Position numbers and translations under genes: made by a program
Part shown: positions 26,083 to 36,689 of the stretch, in pieces
Numbering within the stretch: position 1 is the first letter of the stretch
How the letters are laid out: the number at the start of each line of letters is the position of its first letter
Notes under the pieces: model-generated
Seen by the model: the letters and a program-made list of their open reading frames with translations, nothing else
Told to the model about the DNA's origin: nothing
Databases searched by the model: none
Assembly: GCA_018261935.1 (NCBI GenBank)
Contig: JAGTRP010000012.1
Location: 52,060 to 116,059, forward strand
Direction of reading: 5' to 3'
Source: Rhodocyclaceae bacterium
GTDB lineage: Bacteria > Pseudomonadota > Gammaproteobacteria > Burkholderiales > Rhodocyclaceae
Length of the DNA: 64,000 nucleotides

Positions 26083-29000
26083 ATGAACGTATCCCGCTTC
26101 TGCATCGACAACCCGATCTTCGCCTCGGTCATTTCCATTGTGATCACGCTTGCCGGCGCGGTCGCGATGTTCAATTCCCCGGTCGCGCAATATCCGGACA
26201 TCACCCCACCGCAGATCACCGTGTCGGCCACCTATCCCGGCGCCAACGCCGAAGTGGTGGCCAACAATGTCGCCGCGCCCATCGAGCAGCAGGTCAATGG
26301 CGCCGACAACATGATCTACATGAACTCGTCGAGCTCCTCGACCGGCAACATGACCCTCAACGTGTTCTTCGAGATCGGCACGGACCCCAACCTCGCGCAG
26401 GTGGACGTGCAGAACCGGGTCAACCTCGCCCTGCCGCAGGTGCCGTCGGCGGTGCAGGAGCAAGGCATCCAGGTGCAGAAGAAATCATCGGCCTTCATGA
26501 TGGTGATCGCCATCTATTCGCCCACCAACCGCTACGACCCGGTCTATGTCGCGAACTACGCCAACATCTATGTGCTCGACGCGCTCAAGCGCATTCCCGG
26601 CGCCAACCAGACGAGCATCTTCGGCACGCCGGATTACGCGATGCGCATCTGGCTCAAGCCGGATCGCATGGCGCAGCTCGGCGTCACGGCGGCCGAGGTG
26701 CAACAGGTGGTGGCCGCCCAGAACCAGCAGTACGCGGTGGGCCGCCTGGGCCAGTCGCCGACCGGCAAGCCGGTGGAGCAATCCTTCGCCGTCACGACCG
26801 CCGGCCGGATGACCGAGCCCGCCGAGTTCGACAACATCATCATCCGCGCCGCCAGCGGCGGCGCCGCCATCGTCCGGCTGAAGGACATCGGCCACGCCGA
26901 ATTGGGCCAGAAGGACTATTCGATCCGCGGCACCTACCAGGGCAAGCCGGCGACCATGATGGCGGTGTACCAGCAGCCGGGCGCCAACGCGCTGGACGTT
27001 TCCAACCAGGTGAAGGCGGCGCTGACCGAGATGAAGAAGTCCTTTCCGGAAGGCCTGGAATACCGGATCGTGATGGATACGACCAACTTCACCCGGGCGT
27101 CGATCAAGGATGTGGTGAAGACCTTCTTCGAAGCGGTGGTGCTGGTCGTGCTGGTGGTCTATCTCTTCCTGCAAAGCCTGCGCGCGACCCTGATTCCGGT
27201 GCTGGCGGTGCCGGTGTCCATCGTCGGCACCTTCATCGGCATGCAGGCGCTGGGCTTCTCGATCAACATGCTGACACTGTTCGGCATGGTGCTGGCGATC
27301 GGCATCGTGGTGGATGACGCCATCGTCGTGATCGAAAACGTCGAGCGCAACATGACCGTGCACCACCTGGACCCGAAAGAGGCCGCCAAGCGCGCCATGG
27401 ACGAGGTGTCGGGGCCGGTGATCGCCATCGTGCTGGTGCTGTGCGCGGTGTTCGTGCCGGTCGCCTTCCTCGGCGGCATCACCGGGCAGCTCTACAAGCA
27501 GTTCGCGATCACCATTGCCATTTCGGTGGTCATTTCCGGCATCGTCGCGCTCACCCTGTCGCCGGCGCTCGCAGCGCTGCTGCTGAAACCGACCCACGGG
27601 GAAAAGAACCGTTTCTTCCGATGGTTCGACCGCAGCTTCGAGCGCATGACGGAGAGCTATTCGCGGGCAGTCGCCTTTACCATCAAGCGGGCCGGGCTTG
27701 CCCTCCTCTTGTTCGTGGTCATGATCGCGGTGTCGGTCATGATGCTGAGGCAAGTTCCCCGCGCCTTCCTGCCCCCGGAGGATCAGGGGTATCTGCTGGG
27801 CGCGGTGATGATGCCGGACTCCGCGAGCCTCGACCGCACGGCCCAGGTAGGCGACGCCGTTTCAGAGCATTTCATGCAGGATCCGTCCGTCGAGGGCATT
27901 GCCGTGATCGACGGTTACAGCCTGCTCGACAACCAGAACAAGAACAACGCTGCAACCTTTTTCGCCGGTTTCAAGGATTTCGAGGAACGCTACGCTTCCG
28001 GGAACAGCAAGACGCAGAATGCGCCGGCCGTCCTCACGAATGCGTACCAGAAACTGAGCAAGGTAATACAGGGGATCGTGCTGCCGGTGAATCCCCCGTC
28101 GATCCCGGGGCTTGGCACGACGGGCGGCATGGAAGCGTGGATCCAGAGCAAGGGCGACAAGGGTATCCAGGACCTCGCAGCGGCGGTCAACGAGTTCATG
28201 GCAGAGGCGAAGAAGGCGCCGGAGCTCACCCGCGTGACTTCCACGTTCAACGCCTCGTCGCAACAGTTGCTCGTGAATGTGGACCGCGACAAGGCGGAAA
28301 CCCTCGGTGTTCCGGTGGAAGACATCTACGGCGCCCTGCAGACCATGTTCGGCTCCCTGTACGTTTCCCAATTCATCAAGTCCAGCCGCCTGTGGCAGGT
28401 GATCCTGCAGGCGGAACCGCAGTACCGGCTCAGGCCCGACGATCTCGAGCGGCTTTTCGTCCGCAACAAGAATGGCGACATGCTGCCGCTCAGCTCGGTC
28501 ATCACCAGCAAGTACGTCACCGGCCCGGACCTGATGACCCGGTTCAACAATTTTCCGGCGGTGAAGATCACGGCCAGTCCGGCCCCCGGTTACAGCTCGG
28601 GCCAGGCTATTGCCGCGCTGGAAAGAATCGGGGCGGAAAAATTGCCGGCCGATTTCGGCCTGGCCTGGAGCGGCGAGGCCTATGAGGAGCAGAAAGCCGG
28701 CGGCACATCCGCCGCCGTCTTCGCTTTCGGCCTGATCATGGTGTTTCTGATCCTCGCCGCCCAATACGAGAAGTGGTCATTGCCCCTGGGGGTCCTGATG
28801 GCCGTGCCTTTTGCGCTGTTCGGCTCCCTCGTGGCGATCATGCTGCGCGGCTTGAACAACGACGTGTACTTCCAGATCGGCCTGACCATGCTGGTGGCCC
28901 TTGCCGCCAAGAATGCGATCCTGATTTTCGAGTTCGCCGTGCTGAACCGCGACGCCGGGAAGTCTTTCTACGATGCCGCAATGATCGCCGCCCGCGAGCG

Positions 29001-29310
29001 GCTGCGTCCGATCGTGATGACCTCGGTGGCGTTCATCCTCGGTTGCGTTCCGCTGGCCATCGCCACCGGCGCTTCGGCCAACAGCCGCCAGTCCATCGGC
29101 ACCGGGGTGATCGGCGGCATGCTGGCGGCGACGGTCATCGCCGTGTTCTTCATCCCGATGTTCTACTACGTGATCGAAAGGACCGTTGAACGATTCGGCC
29201 AAAGGAAGAAGAAGGCGGTGCCGCCCCAGGCCACCGATCAGCATCCCGGGCTGCCGCTGTCCGGCGGGCCCATCGAGGCCGCGCCCCATGCAAAGCGCGA
29301 GGGGGACTGA
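26083..29310 (+). CDS. RND multidrug efflux permease (AcrB/MexB family, HAE1)
   Basis: A 1075-residue proton-driven trimeric pump. It starts MNVSRFCIDNPIFASVISIV, typical of HAE1 RND proteins, with 12 membrane segments in two halves. The proton-relay residues D411-D412 (GIVVDDAIVV) and K943 (ALAAKNAIL) are present. Porter-domain motifs include PVAQYPDITPPQITVSATYP and GLAWSGEAYEEQKAGG. Length is slightly above AcrB (1049 aa) because of a charged C-terminal tail. Substrates cannot be read from the sequence. Starts 27 bp after the adaptor gene. Confidence 0.96.
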   Translation: MNVSRFCIDNPIFASVISIVITLAGAVAMFNSPVAQYPDITPPQITVSATYPGANAEVVANNVAAPIEQQVNGADNMIYMNSSSSSTGNMTLNVFFEIGTDPNLAQVDVQNRVNLALPQVPSAVQEQGIQVQKKSSAFMMVIAIYSPTNRYDPVYVANYANIYVLDALKRIPGANQTSIFGTPDYAMRIWLKPDRMAQLGVTAAEVQQVVAAQNQQYAVGRLGQSPTGKPVEQSFAVTTAGRMTEPAEFDNIIIRAASGGAAIVRLKDIGHAELGQKDYSIRGTYQGKPATMMAVYQQPGANALDVSNQVKAALTEMKKSFPEGLEYRIVMDTTNFTRASIKDVVKTFFEAVVLVVLVVYLFLQSLRATLIPVLAVPVSIVGTFIGMQALGFSINMLTLFGMVLAIGIVVDDAIVVIENVERNMTVHHLDPKEAAKRAMDEVSGPVIAIVLVLCAVFVPVAFLGGITGQLYKQFAITIAISVVISGIVALTLSPALAALLLKPTHGEKNRFFRWFDRSFERMTESYSRAVAFTIKRAGLALLLFVVMIAVSVMMLRQVPRAFLPPEDQGYLLGAVMMPDSASLDRTAQVGDAVSEHFMQDPSVEGIAVIDGYSLLDNQNKNNAATFFAGFKDFEERYASGNSKTQNAPAVLTNAYQKLSKVIQGIVLPVNPPSIPGLGTTGGMEAWIQSKGDKGIQDLAAAVNEFMAEAKKAPELTRVTSTFNASSQQLLVNVDRDKAETLGVPVEDIYGALQTMFGSLYVSQFIKSSRLWQVILQAEPQYRLRPDDLERLFVRNKNGDMLPLSSVITSKYVTGPDLMTRFNNFPAVKITASPAPGYSSGQAIAALERIGAEKLPADFGLAWSGEAYEEQKAGGTSAAVFAFGLIMVFLILAAQYEKWSLPLGVLMAVPFALFGSLVAIMLRGLNNDVYFQIGLTMLVALAAKNAILIFEFAVLNRDAGKSFYDAAMIAARERLRPIVMTSVAFILGCVPLAIATGASANSRQSIGTGVIGGMLAATVIAVFFIPMFYYVIERTVERFGQRKKKAVPPQATDQHPGLPLSGGPIEAAPHAKREGD

Positions 29311-29311
29311 G

Positions 29312-30748
29312 ATGGGCCGCTGGTATACCCTGCCCCTTCTGGTCACGGCCTTGGCCGGCTGCGCGGTGGGCCCCGATTACCGGCGGCCGCCTGTCGATGC
29401 GCCGGACGCCTTCCGCTTCGAGGAAAAGGATGCCAAGGATCTTGCCAACACCGCCTGGTGGGAGCAATTCCAGGATCCGGTCATGACCGAGCTGATCGGC
29501 ATCGCGATCAAGGAAAACAAGGACGTCAAGATCGCGGCGGCGCGCATCGATCAATTTCTCGGACAGTTCTCCAGCACCCGCTCGCTGCTTTTCCCGCAGG
29601 TCAGCGGCTCGTACAGCGCGGACCGCCAGCGCTTCTCCCAGTCCAGTTCGCTGCCGTTTCAATCAAGCGTCGAGCCAATCCTGAATCAATACCAGGCGTC
29701 GCTTTCGGTCAGCTGGGAAATCGACCTGTTCGGCAAATTGCGCCGCCAGACGGAAGCGGCGCGGGCCAACGTGCTCTCCAGCGAGGAAGGCCGCCGCGCG
29801 ACGATTCTGACCCTGGTGGCATCGGTGGCATCGGCGTACATCGGCCTGCGCTCCCTTGACCGGCAACTCGAAATCGCCAAGGAGACGGCCGAAAGCCGGA
29901 AGCAGTCGTTGCAAGTGTTCAAGGAACGCTTCGAGGGCGGTACGGTCTCGGCACTGGAACTGGCGCAGAGCCAGTCGGAATACGAGGCTTCGCTGGTCAA
30001 TATTCCCCAGATCGAAACCCAGATCGCCCAGGCGGAAGACGCCCTGTCGGTACTGCTGGGCCGCAACCCGGGTCCGATCCGCCGCGGCCGGGAGCTCGCC
30101 AAGCTCGACTTGCCCGCCGTACCCTCCGGACTGCCGTCGGAATTGCTCGAGCGCCGCCCCGATTTGCGCCAGGCCGAGCAGGATCTGATTGCCGCCAATG
30201 CCTTGATCGGTGCGGCGCGGGCCCAATACTTCCCTTCCATCCTGCTGACCGGCCTGCTGGGTTCGGTCAGCGTGCAGTTTTCGAACCTGTTCAAGGGTCC
30301 GGCGCGAGCGTGGTCCTACGGCGCCACCGCGTCGATTCCCATCTTCACGGCCGGCGGCATCGCGGGCCAGGTACAACAGGCGGAGGCGCAGCATCAGGAG
30401 TTGCTGCTGCGCTACCAGAAGTCGATCCAGGTCGCATTCCAGGAGGTATCGGACACCCTGATCTCGCACCGTAAATCCCGCGAGCAGTTGGAGTGGCAGG
30501 AGCGTCAGGTCAAGACGCTACGGAATTACCTGAACCTCGCGCGTCTGCGCTACGACAACGGCTATACCAGCTATATCGAGGTACTCGACGCCGAACGGAA
30601 TCTGTTCAGTGCCGAAGTGGCCTACGCCCAGACCCAGGGCTTGGTCTATGGGTCCTTGGTCAATTTGTACAAGGCGATGGGCGGCGGCTGGGTAGCCGAG
30701 GCCGAGGGCATGGCAAACAGGGAGCCCGCACCGGCACCGCCGCATTAG
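29312..30748 (+). CDS. Outer-membrane efflux lipoprotein (NodT/OprM family)
   Basis: A 478-residue TolC-like channel subunit. Lipobox LAGC is followed at once by the family signature AVGPDYRRPPVDAP. Two OEP repeats of long helices and strands follow, including SWEIDLFGKLRRQTEAARAN and RPDLRQAEQDLIAANALIGA. It completes the tripartite pump. The start at 29312 has GGGGG upstream, just 1 bp after the permease stop. An in-frame ATG at 29288 is less likely because it would precede the signal peptide and overlap the permease. Confidence 0.94.
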   Translation: MGRWYTLPLLVTALAGCAVGPDYRRPPVDAPDAFRFEEKDAKDLANTAWWEQFQDPVMTELIGIAIKENKDVKIAAARIDQFLGQFSSTRSLLFPQVSGSYSADRQRFSQSSSLPFQSSVEPILNQYQASLSVSWEIDLFGKLRRQTEAARANVLSSEEGRRATILTLVASVASAYIGLRSLDRQLEIAKETAESRKQSLQVFKERFEGGTVSALELAQSQSEYEASLVNIPQIETQIAQAEDALSVLLGRNPGPIRRGRELAKLDLPAVPSGLPSELLERRPDLRQAEQDLIAANALIGAARAQYFPSILLTGLLGSVSVQFSNLFKGPARAWSYGATASIPIFTAGGIAGQVQQAEAQHQELLLRYQKSIQVAFQEVSDTLISHRKSREQLEWQERQVKTLRNYLNLARLRYDNGYTSYIEVLDAERNLFSAEVAYAQTQGLVYGSLVNLYKAMGGGWVAEAEGMANREPAPAPPH

Positions 30749-30804
30749 AGAACGGCCACCGGCAAATCAAGACTTCAACCTGGAGCTGGTCACAAGCAGG
30801 TTTT

Positions 30805-30839
30805 TCATCATGGCCCATGCGTCACGCTGGCCATGATGA
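30805..30839 (+). repeat. 11-bp inverted repeat upstream of the DUF3141 operon
   Basis: TCATCATGGCC (30805-30815) and GGCCATGATGA (30829-30839) are perfect inverted arms with a 13-nt spacer. They lie about 41 nt before the likely start of the DUF3141 gene. No T-tract follows, so it is more likely an operator or 5'-leader hairpin than a terminator. Two in-frame ATGs at 30833/30836 fall in its 3' arm. Confidence 0.5.
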
Positions 30840-30880
30840 TCAAAGCCTTTCACCACTCTTCCGATTTCGAGGTATTTACC

Positions 30881-33220
30881 ATGGACGTAGGAACGCAGCT
30901 TGCGCGCAGCCATGACATAGCCATCAAGATTGCGCTGATCCTGGGCAAACGCACAAAGAGCGCCCAGGATCAATTCAACCGCAGGGTACAAGAGGCCGTA
31001 GACGGCGGCGGCCCCGGCCTCGGCCCGCTGTTCAGGGAGATCCTCAAGCTTTCGGCGTCATCGGATCCCGGGAGCATTTCCCTATACGCGGTCGATGCCA
31101 TGCAACGTTCCATTCTGTTTTGGGAAACGTTGTACCAGCGCGGCAACGCCTTCATCGAGAGCTCCTGGCGTGGCCTTGAACCGGTGCTGCACTTCGATTA
31201 CGACGTCGTCCTCGACGGCCGCCGGTTCGACCGGCCGGTCAATTATGCGATGTTGCGGATCAAGCCGCCCGAAGGGGTGACGGTCGATCCCAAGAAACGG
31301 CCCTATCTCATCATCGATCCCCGCGCCGGGCACGGCCCCGGCATCGGCGGCTTCAAGGATGATTCCCAGGTGGGGGTGGCCTTGCGCGCCGGCCATCCGG
31401 TGTATTTCGTCATTTTCTTCCGCGATCCCGAGCCGGGCCAGACTCTGCTCGACGTCTGCGCGGCGGAACAGCAGTTCGTGAGAAAGGCGCGGGAACTGCA
31501 TCCGGACAGCCCCAAGCCGGCGATCATCGGCAACTGCCAGGGCGGCTGGGCGGCGATGATGCTGGGGGCCGCCTCCCCCGAGGATACGGGGCCGATCGTC
31601 ATCAACGGCGCGCCGATGTCCTACTGGGGCGGCGCCTGGAGCGAAGGCGAAGGCGACAACCCGATGCGCTACACCGGCGGCCTGCTGGGCGGGTCATGGC
31701 TGTCGTCCCTGATGGCGGATCTGGGCAACGGCAAGTTCGACGGCGCCTGGCTGGTGTACAACTTCGAGCATCTCAATCCGGCCAACACCCTCTGGGACAA
31801 GAACTACAACCTCTACGCCAACATCGACACCGAGCCGCCGCGCTATCTCGAATTCGAACACTGGTGGGGCGGCTACTACCTGATGAACCGCGAAGAGATC
31901 GAATGGATCACCCGCAATCTCTTCGTCGGCAACAAACTCTGGTCCGGGGACGTCAAGTCGACGGGCGGCAAGGCCTTCGACCTGCGGGAAATCAAGACGC
32001 CGATCGTCCTGTTCGCCTCCATGGGCGACAACATCACGCCGCCGCAGCAGGCCTTCAACTGGGTGGGCGACATGTACGGCAGCACCGAGGAAATCAAGGC
32101 GCGGGGCCAGGTGATCGTCGGGCTGATACACAAGGATATCGGCCATCTCGGCATTTTCGTTTCCGGCAAGGTGGCGAAAAAGGAGCATGCGCAGATCGTC
32201 TCGGTGCTGAAGTCGATCGAAGCGCTGCCGCCGGGGCTGTACGGCATGGCGATCAGCGAGCGCAAGGGCGCGGGCGGGGCGGTGGAGTACGAAGTCGAGT
32301 TCCGCGAATTTCGGCTTGAGGAAGTGACCGCCTATTTCAATCGCTTCAAGCGCTCCGATGAAAAGCCCTTCGAAGCCGTGGCCGCGCTGTCGGACTTCAA
32401 CCAGCGCGCCTACGAGATGTTCGTGCAGCCCTTCGTGCAGTCGATGTCGAACGAATGGAGCGCCCGGCTGTTGCGGGAGTTCCATCCCTTGCGATTCCAG
32501 CAGTGGGCGGTCTCGAAAATCAATCCGTGGCTGTCCTGGCTTCCCCCCGTGGCGCAAGCCGTGCGGGCGAACCGCAAGCCGATAGACGCCGACCACCCCT
32601 TGCTCAAGGCGCAGGCGATTGCTTCCGAACTCATCAGCGCCTCCCTCGACTACTACCGGGCGATGCGGGATGCGGCCACCGAGGCGGCCTTCTTCTCCGT
32701 CTACGCCAATATGTTTTCCCTTTACCTGGCCGACAAGCACCAGGCCGAGGAACGCACGGCAGAGATCGCCAAGGAGCCGCGGGAATTGCCCTTCGTCAAG
32801 GAAGCGCTGGCGTCGATCGCCGAAGGCGGCTACCCCGAGGCGTTTGCGCGCACGGCTTTCCTCCTCACGCGCAAGGGCGAGCCGCTGCCGCTGTGGCGGC
32901 TGGCGGGGCGCAAGGAATTGGCGGACGACTATGCCGAATACGTTCCCGCCGTCCCACCCGAGCAACTCCGCCGCATCCGCGGCGAACAGGAAATCATCGC
33001 GCGCTACGAGCCGGAGCAGGCCATCGCCACCTTGCCGGCCCTGCTTGCCGACCGCGGCGACCGCGAGCGGCTGCTCACGCTGCTGGACAAGCTGATGGCG
33101 GACAAGCGCGTCCAGAACGCGGAGCCGACCGCCGAGCAACGGGCAATGCTCGAACGTATCCGCACCGTATTGAGCGGGCGACCGGTACGCGAGCGGCGCC
33201 TCGCCGCCGTCCGGCGATGA
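30881..33220 (+). CDS. DUF3141 alpha/beta-hydrolase resembling PHA synthase
   Basis: A 779-residue cytoplasmic protein. The first ~480 residues form an alpha/beta-hydrolase with a PhaC-like lipase box GNCQGG (nucleophile C219), acid D383 (ASMGDNITPP) and histidine H422 (HKDIGHLG). PhaC-like landmarks are FWETLYQRGN, YFVIFFRDPEPGQTL and RNLFVGNKLWSGD. C-D and D-H spacings (164 and 39) are close to those of class I PHA synthase. The last ~300 residues are an extra helical region of unknown role. Start 30881 has CGAGG upstream; in-frame ATGs at 30833/30836 are alternatives. DUF3141 is functionally uncharacterised. It heads a six-gene operon with pta, ackA, CoA-transferase and fabI. Confidence 0.88.
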   Translation: MDVGTQLARSHDIAIKIALILGKRTKSAQDQFNRRVQEAVDGGGPGLGPLFREILKLSASSDPGSISLYAVDAMQRSILFWETLYQRGNAFIESSWRGLEPVLHFDYDVVLDGRRFDRPVNYAMLRIKPPEGVTVDPKKRPYLIIDPRAGHGPGIGGFKDDSQVGVALRAGHPVYFVIFFRDPEPGQTLLDVCAAEQQFVRKARELHPDSPKPAIIGNCQGGWAAMMLGAASPEDTGPIVINGAPMSYWGGAWSEGEGDNPMRYTGGLLGGSWLSSLMADLGNGKFDGAWLVYNFEHLNPANTLWDKNYNLYANIDTEPPRYLEFEHWWGGYYLMNREEIEWITRNLFVGNKLWSGDVKSTGGKAFDLREIKTPIVLFASMGDNITPPQQAFNWVGDMYGSTEEIKARGQVIVGLIHKDIGHLGIFVSGKVAKKEHAQIVSVLKSIEALPPGLYGMAISERKGAGGAVEYEVEFREFRLEEVTAYFNRFKRSDEKPFEAVAALSDFNQRAYEMFVQPFVQSMSNEWSARLLREFHPLRFQQWAVSKINPWLSWLPPVAQAVRANRKPIDADHPLLKAQAIASELISASLDYYRAMRDAATEAAFFSVYANMFSLYLADKHQAEERTAEIAKEPRELPFVKEALASIAEGGYPEAFARTAFLLTRKGEPLPLWRLAGRKELADDYAEYVPAVPPEQLRRIRGEQEIIARYEPEQAIATLPALLADRGDRERLLTLLDKLMADKRVQNAEPTAEQRAMLERIRTVLSGRPVRERRLAAVRR

Positions 33221-33240
33221 AAGATGCGAAAGGAACTGCG

Positions 33241-34179
33241 ATGGAAAGGACCCACGAAAAGTACCAACGCCTGATCGATTACTGCAAGACGCTGCCGCCG
33301 CTGCCGACCGCCGTGGTGCATCCTTGCGACCAGAGTTCGCTCCAGGGGGCGGTAGAGGCGGCGGAGATCGGGCTGATCGCGCCGATCCTGGTCGGGCCGC
33401 GGGAGCGCATCGAAGCCGTCGCCAAGGAGCACAGCATCAAGATCACCGGCTACCCGATCGTCGATGCCCCCTACAGCGAGGCCGCGGCGACCGCGGCCGT
33501 CCAGCTCGTGCGCGAGGGCAAGGCAGAGGCGCTGATGAAGGGCAGCCTGCACACCGACGAGCTGATGGGCGCCGTGGTCAGGCGAGAATCGGGACTGCGT
33601 ACCGGACGCCGCGTCAGCCATTGCTTCGTGATGGACGTGCCGGACCACGACGATGCGCTGATCGTCACCGATGCCGCCGTCAACATTGCGCCGACCCTGG
33701 AGGAAAAGGTGGACATCATCCAGAACGCCATCGATCTCGGCCATGCGCTGCAATTCAAGGAAGTGCGGGTGGCAATCCTGTCGGCCATGGAGACCGTCAA
33801 TCCCAAGGTGCCGTCCACGGTCGAAGCCGGCGCCCTGTGCAAGATGGTGGACCGCCACCAGATCACCGGGGCCGTCGTGGACGGTCCCCTGGCGCTGGAC
33901 AATGCCATCGACCCGGAGGCGGCCAGGATCAAGAAGATCGATTCTCCGGTCGCGGGGCGCGCCAACGTGCTGGTGGTGCCCGACCTGGAGGCCGGCAACA
34001 TGCTCGCCAAGAGCCTGTCGTTCCTGGCCGGGGCCGATGCGGCGGGCATCGTCCTGGGGGCGCGGGTGCCGGTCATCCTGACCAGCCGGGCCGACTCGGT
34101 GACCACCCGGCTCGCCTCCTGCGCAGTGGCGGCGCTGGTAGCCAAGGCGCGCCGCGACAGCGGCAAGGCGATGGGGTAA
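33241..34179 (+). CDS. pta: Phosphate acetyl/butyryltransferase
   Basis: A 312-residue PTA/PTB-fold enzyme exchanging acyl-CoA and phosphate for acyl-phosphate and CoA. Motifs: IGLIAPILVGPRERIEAVAK, EALMKGSLHTDELMGAVV, LEEKVDIIQNAIDLGHALQF, GAVVDGPLALDNAI and VLVVPDLEAGNMLAKSL. It has only the catalytic domain; the MaoC-like hydratase half present in some relatives is absent. Acyl chain length cannot be deduced, and a butyryl or longer preference is possible. ATG 33241 has AAAGGA upstream; an alternative ATG at 33217 overlaps the DUF3141 stop. Followed 4 bp later by ackA. Confidence 0.93.
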   Translation: MERTHEKYQRLIDYCKTLPPLPTAVVHPCDQSSLQGAVEAAEIGLIAPILVGPRERIEAVAKEHSIKITGYPIVDAPYSEAAATAAVQLVREGKAEALMKGSLHTDELMGAVVRRESGLRTGRRVSHCFVMDVPDHDDALIVTDAAVNIAPTLEEKVDIIQNAIDLGHALQFKEVRVAILSAMETVNPKVPSTVEAGALCKMVDRHQITGAVVDGPLALDNAIDPEAARIKKIDSPVAGRANVLVVPDLEAGNMLAKSLSFLAGADAAGIVLGARVPVILTSRADSVTTRLASCAVAALVAKARRDSGKAMG

Positions 34180-34183
34180 TGCC

Positions 34184-35374
34184 ATGACCGACATCATTCT
34201 CGTGCTCAATGCTGGTTCGTCCAGCATCAAGTTCCGCATTTTCGGCATGGCCGGCAATGAGCTGGCGCCGCTGATACATGGGCAGATCGAAGGGCTTTAC
34301 ACCGCCCCGAGTTTTGTCGCCGCCGACCAGGAGGGCGCCCGGATCGGAGAGAAGAAGTGGAGCGAAGGCGCCGGCTTCGGCCACCAGGGGGCGATCGAAT
34401 ATCTCGGGGAATTCCTGCGCAGCCGCCGGGAAGGCTACCGTCTGGTCGCGGTCGGCCACCGGGTGGTGCACGGTGGGCTGGAATTTTCGCAAGCGACCCG
34501 GGCGACGCCCGAGGTGGTCGACAAACTGGAGAAGCTGGTGCCCCTCGCGCCCCTGCACCAGCCCCACAACCTGGCCCCGATCCGCATTCTCGCCAAGTCG
34601 CGGCCGGACGTGCCGCAGGTGGCCTGCTTCGACACTGCCTTCCATCGCGCCCAGCCCGAGGCGGCCCAGGCCTTCGCCCTGCCCGCCGCCATCACCGAAC
34701 GGGGGGTGCGGCGTTACGGCTTCCACGGCTTGTCCTACGAGTACATCGCCAGCGTCCTGCCGCGTTTCGCGCCCCTGGCCGCCGCCGGCCGAACCGTGGT
34801 GGCACACCTGGGCAACGGTTCGAGCATGTGCGCCATCCAGGCCGGCCGGAGCATGGCGAGCACCATGGGCTTCACCGCGGTCGATGGGCTGCCCATGGGG
34901 ACCCGCTGCGGCAATCTGGACCCGGGCGTGATCCTGTACCTGATGGACGAGCTGAAAATGGATGCGCGGGCCATCGAAAACACCATCTACAAGCAGTCGG
35001 GCCTGCTGGGCGTATCGGGCCTGTCGAGCGACATGCGGGTGCTGCTCGCCAGCGACGACCCGCACGCCCGCTTCGCGGCCGAGCTCTTCACCTATCGGAT
35101 CGGACGGGAACTCGGCTCCCTGGCGGCGGCGATGCAGGGCATTGATGCCCTGGTCTTCACCGCCGGCATCGGCGAGCACTCCGCGCCGATCCGGGAACGC
35201 GTCTGCCGGGACGCAGCCTGGCTCGGCGTGGAACTCGATCCCGCGGCCAACGCCGGCGGCGGGCCGCGCATCAGCACGGACGCGAGCAAGGTCTCGGCCT
35301 GGGTGATCCCGACCGACGAGGAGCTGATGATCGCCCGCCATACCCATGCCGTGCTTGCAGGCCATCCATCATGA
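34184..35374 (+). CDS. ackA: Acetate/propionate-family kinase
   Basis: A 396-residue ASKHA-fold kinase converting acyl-phosphate and ADP to carboxylate and ATP. Signature 1 LVLNAGSSSIKF lies at the N-terminus; GHRVVHGG, ACFDTAFH, RRYGFHGLSYEY, VVAHLGNGSSM and VFTAGIGEHS follow. Length matches E. coli AckA (400 aa). With the preceding Pta it completes substrate-level phosphorylation or, in reverse, carboxylate activation. It overlaps the CoA-transferase A gene by 4 nt (ATGA). Confidence 0.95.
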   Translation: MTDIILVLNAGSSSIKFRIFGMAGNELAPLIHGQIEGLYTAPSFVAADQEGARIGEKKWSEGAGFGHQGAIEYLGEFLRSRREGYRLVAVGHRVVHGGLEFSQATRATPEVVDKLEKLVPLAPLHQPHNLAPIRILAKSRPDVPQVACFDTAFHRAQPEAAQAFALPAAITERGVRRYGFHGLSYEYIASVLPRFAPLAAAGRTVVAHLGNGSSMCAIQAGRSMASTMGFTAVDGLPMGTRCGNLDPGVILYLMDELKMDARAIENTIYKQSGLLGVSGLSSDMRVLLASDDPHARFAAELFTYRIGRELGSLAAAMQGIDALVFTAGIGEHSAPIRERVCRDAAWLGVELDPAANAGGGPRISTDASKVSAWVIPTDEELMIARHTHAVLAGHPS

Positions 35375-36018
35375 AAACCATCGCCCTCGAGAAGGCCGCC
35401 GCCATGATTCCCGACGGCGCCAGCGTCATGATCGGCGGCTTCATGGGCGTCGGCACGCCGGAACGCCTGATGGACGAATTGGCGCGCCAGGGCAGGCGGA
35501 ACCTCACCGTCATCACCAACGACACGACCACGCCCGGCAGAGGCATCGGCAAGCTGATTGCGGCCAATGCCGTGCGCAAGGCGATCGTCAGCCATATCGG
35601 GCTCAATCCCGAAACCCAGCAGAAGATGATGGCCGGAGAGATCGAAGTGGAACTGGTGCCCCAGGGCACCCTCGTCGAACGCATCCGTGCCGGCGGCTAC
35701 GGGCTCGGCGGCGTTCTCACGCCGACGGGCATCGGCACGCAGGTGGAGGAAGGCAAGACCAGGATAGAAGTGGACGGCAAGCCGTATCTCCTGGAGAAGC
35801 CCCTGCACGCCGATTTTGCGCTGCTGGAAGCCTTCCTGTCCGATTACTTCGGCAACCTGATCTATGCGCTGACGGCGCGCAATTTCAATCCGGTGATGGC
35901 CATGGCCGCGACGACGGTCATCGCCGATGTCGCCCAGATCGTTCCCGTCGGGATGATTTCCCCCGACCACGTGGTGACGCCATCGGTGCTGGTCGATTTC
36001 GTCATCGCCCACGATTGA
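35371..36018 (+). CDS. atoD: 3-oxoacid/acetoacetate-type CoA-transferase subunit A
   Basis: A 215-residue alpha subunit of a family I CoA-transferase. The CoA-binding signature is GASVMIGGFMGVGTPERLMD, followed by NLTVITNDTTTPG, ELVPQGTLVERIRAGGYGL and GVLTPTGIGT. The last is the family's GGVLTPTG(I/V)GT motif. With subunit B it moves CoA between acyl-CoA and a free acid such as acetate, acetoacetate or butyrate. Coupled to ackA by an ATGA overlap. Closest in layout to AtoD; exact donor and acceptor are unknown. Confidence 0.92.
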   Translation: MKTIALEKAAAMIPDGASVMIGGFMGVGTPERLMDELARQGRRNLTVITNDTTTPGRGIGKLIAANAVRKAIVSHIGLNPETQQKMMAGEIEVELVPQGTLVERIRAGGYGLGGVLTPTGIGTQVEEGKTRIEVDGKPYLLEKPLHADFALLEAFLSDYFGNLIYALTARNFNPVMAMAATTVIADVAQIVPVGMISPDHVVTPSVLVDFVIAHD

Positions 36019-36023
36019 CCGCC

Positions 36024-36685
<662 letters not shown>

Positions 36686-36689
<4 letters not shown>

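Noticed and set aside
30833..30880. Use of ATG 30833/30836 as the DUF3141 start
   Set aside because: Both lie in the arm of an inverted repeat and lack a ribosome site; 30881 has one.
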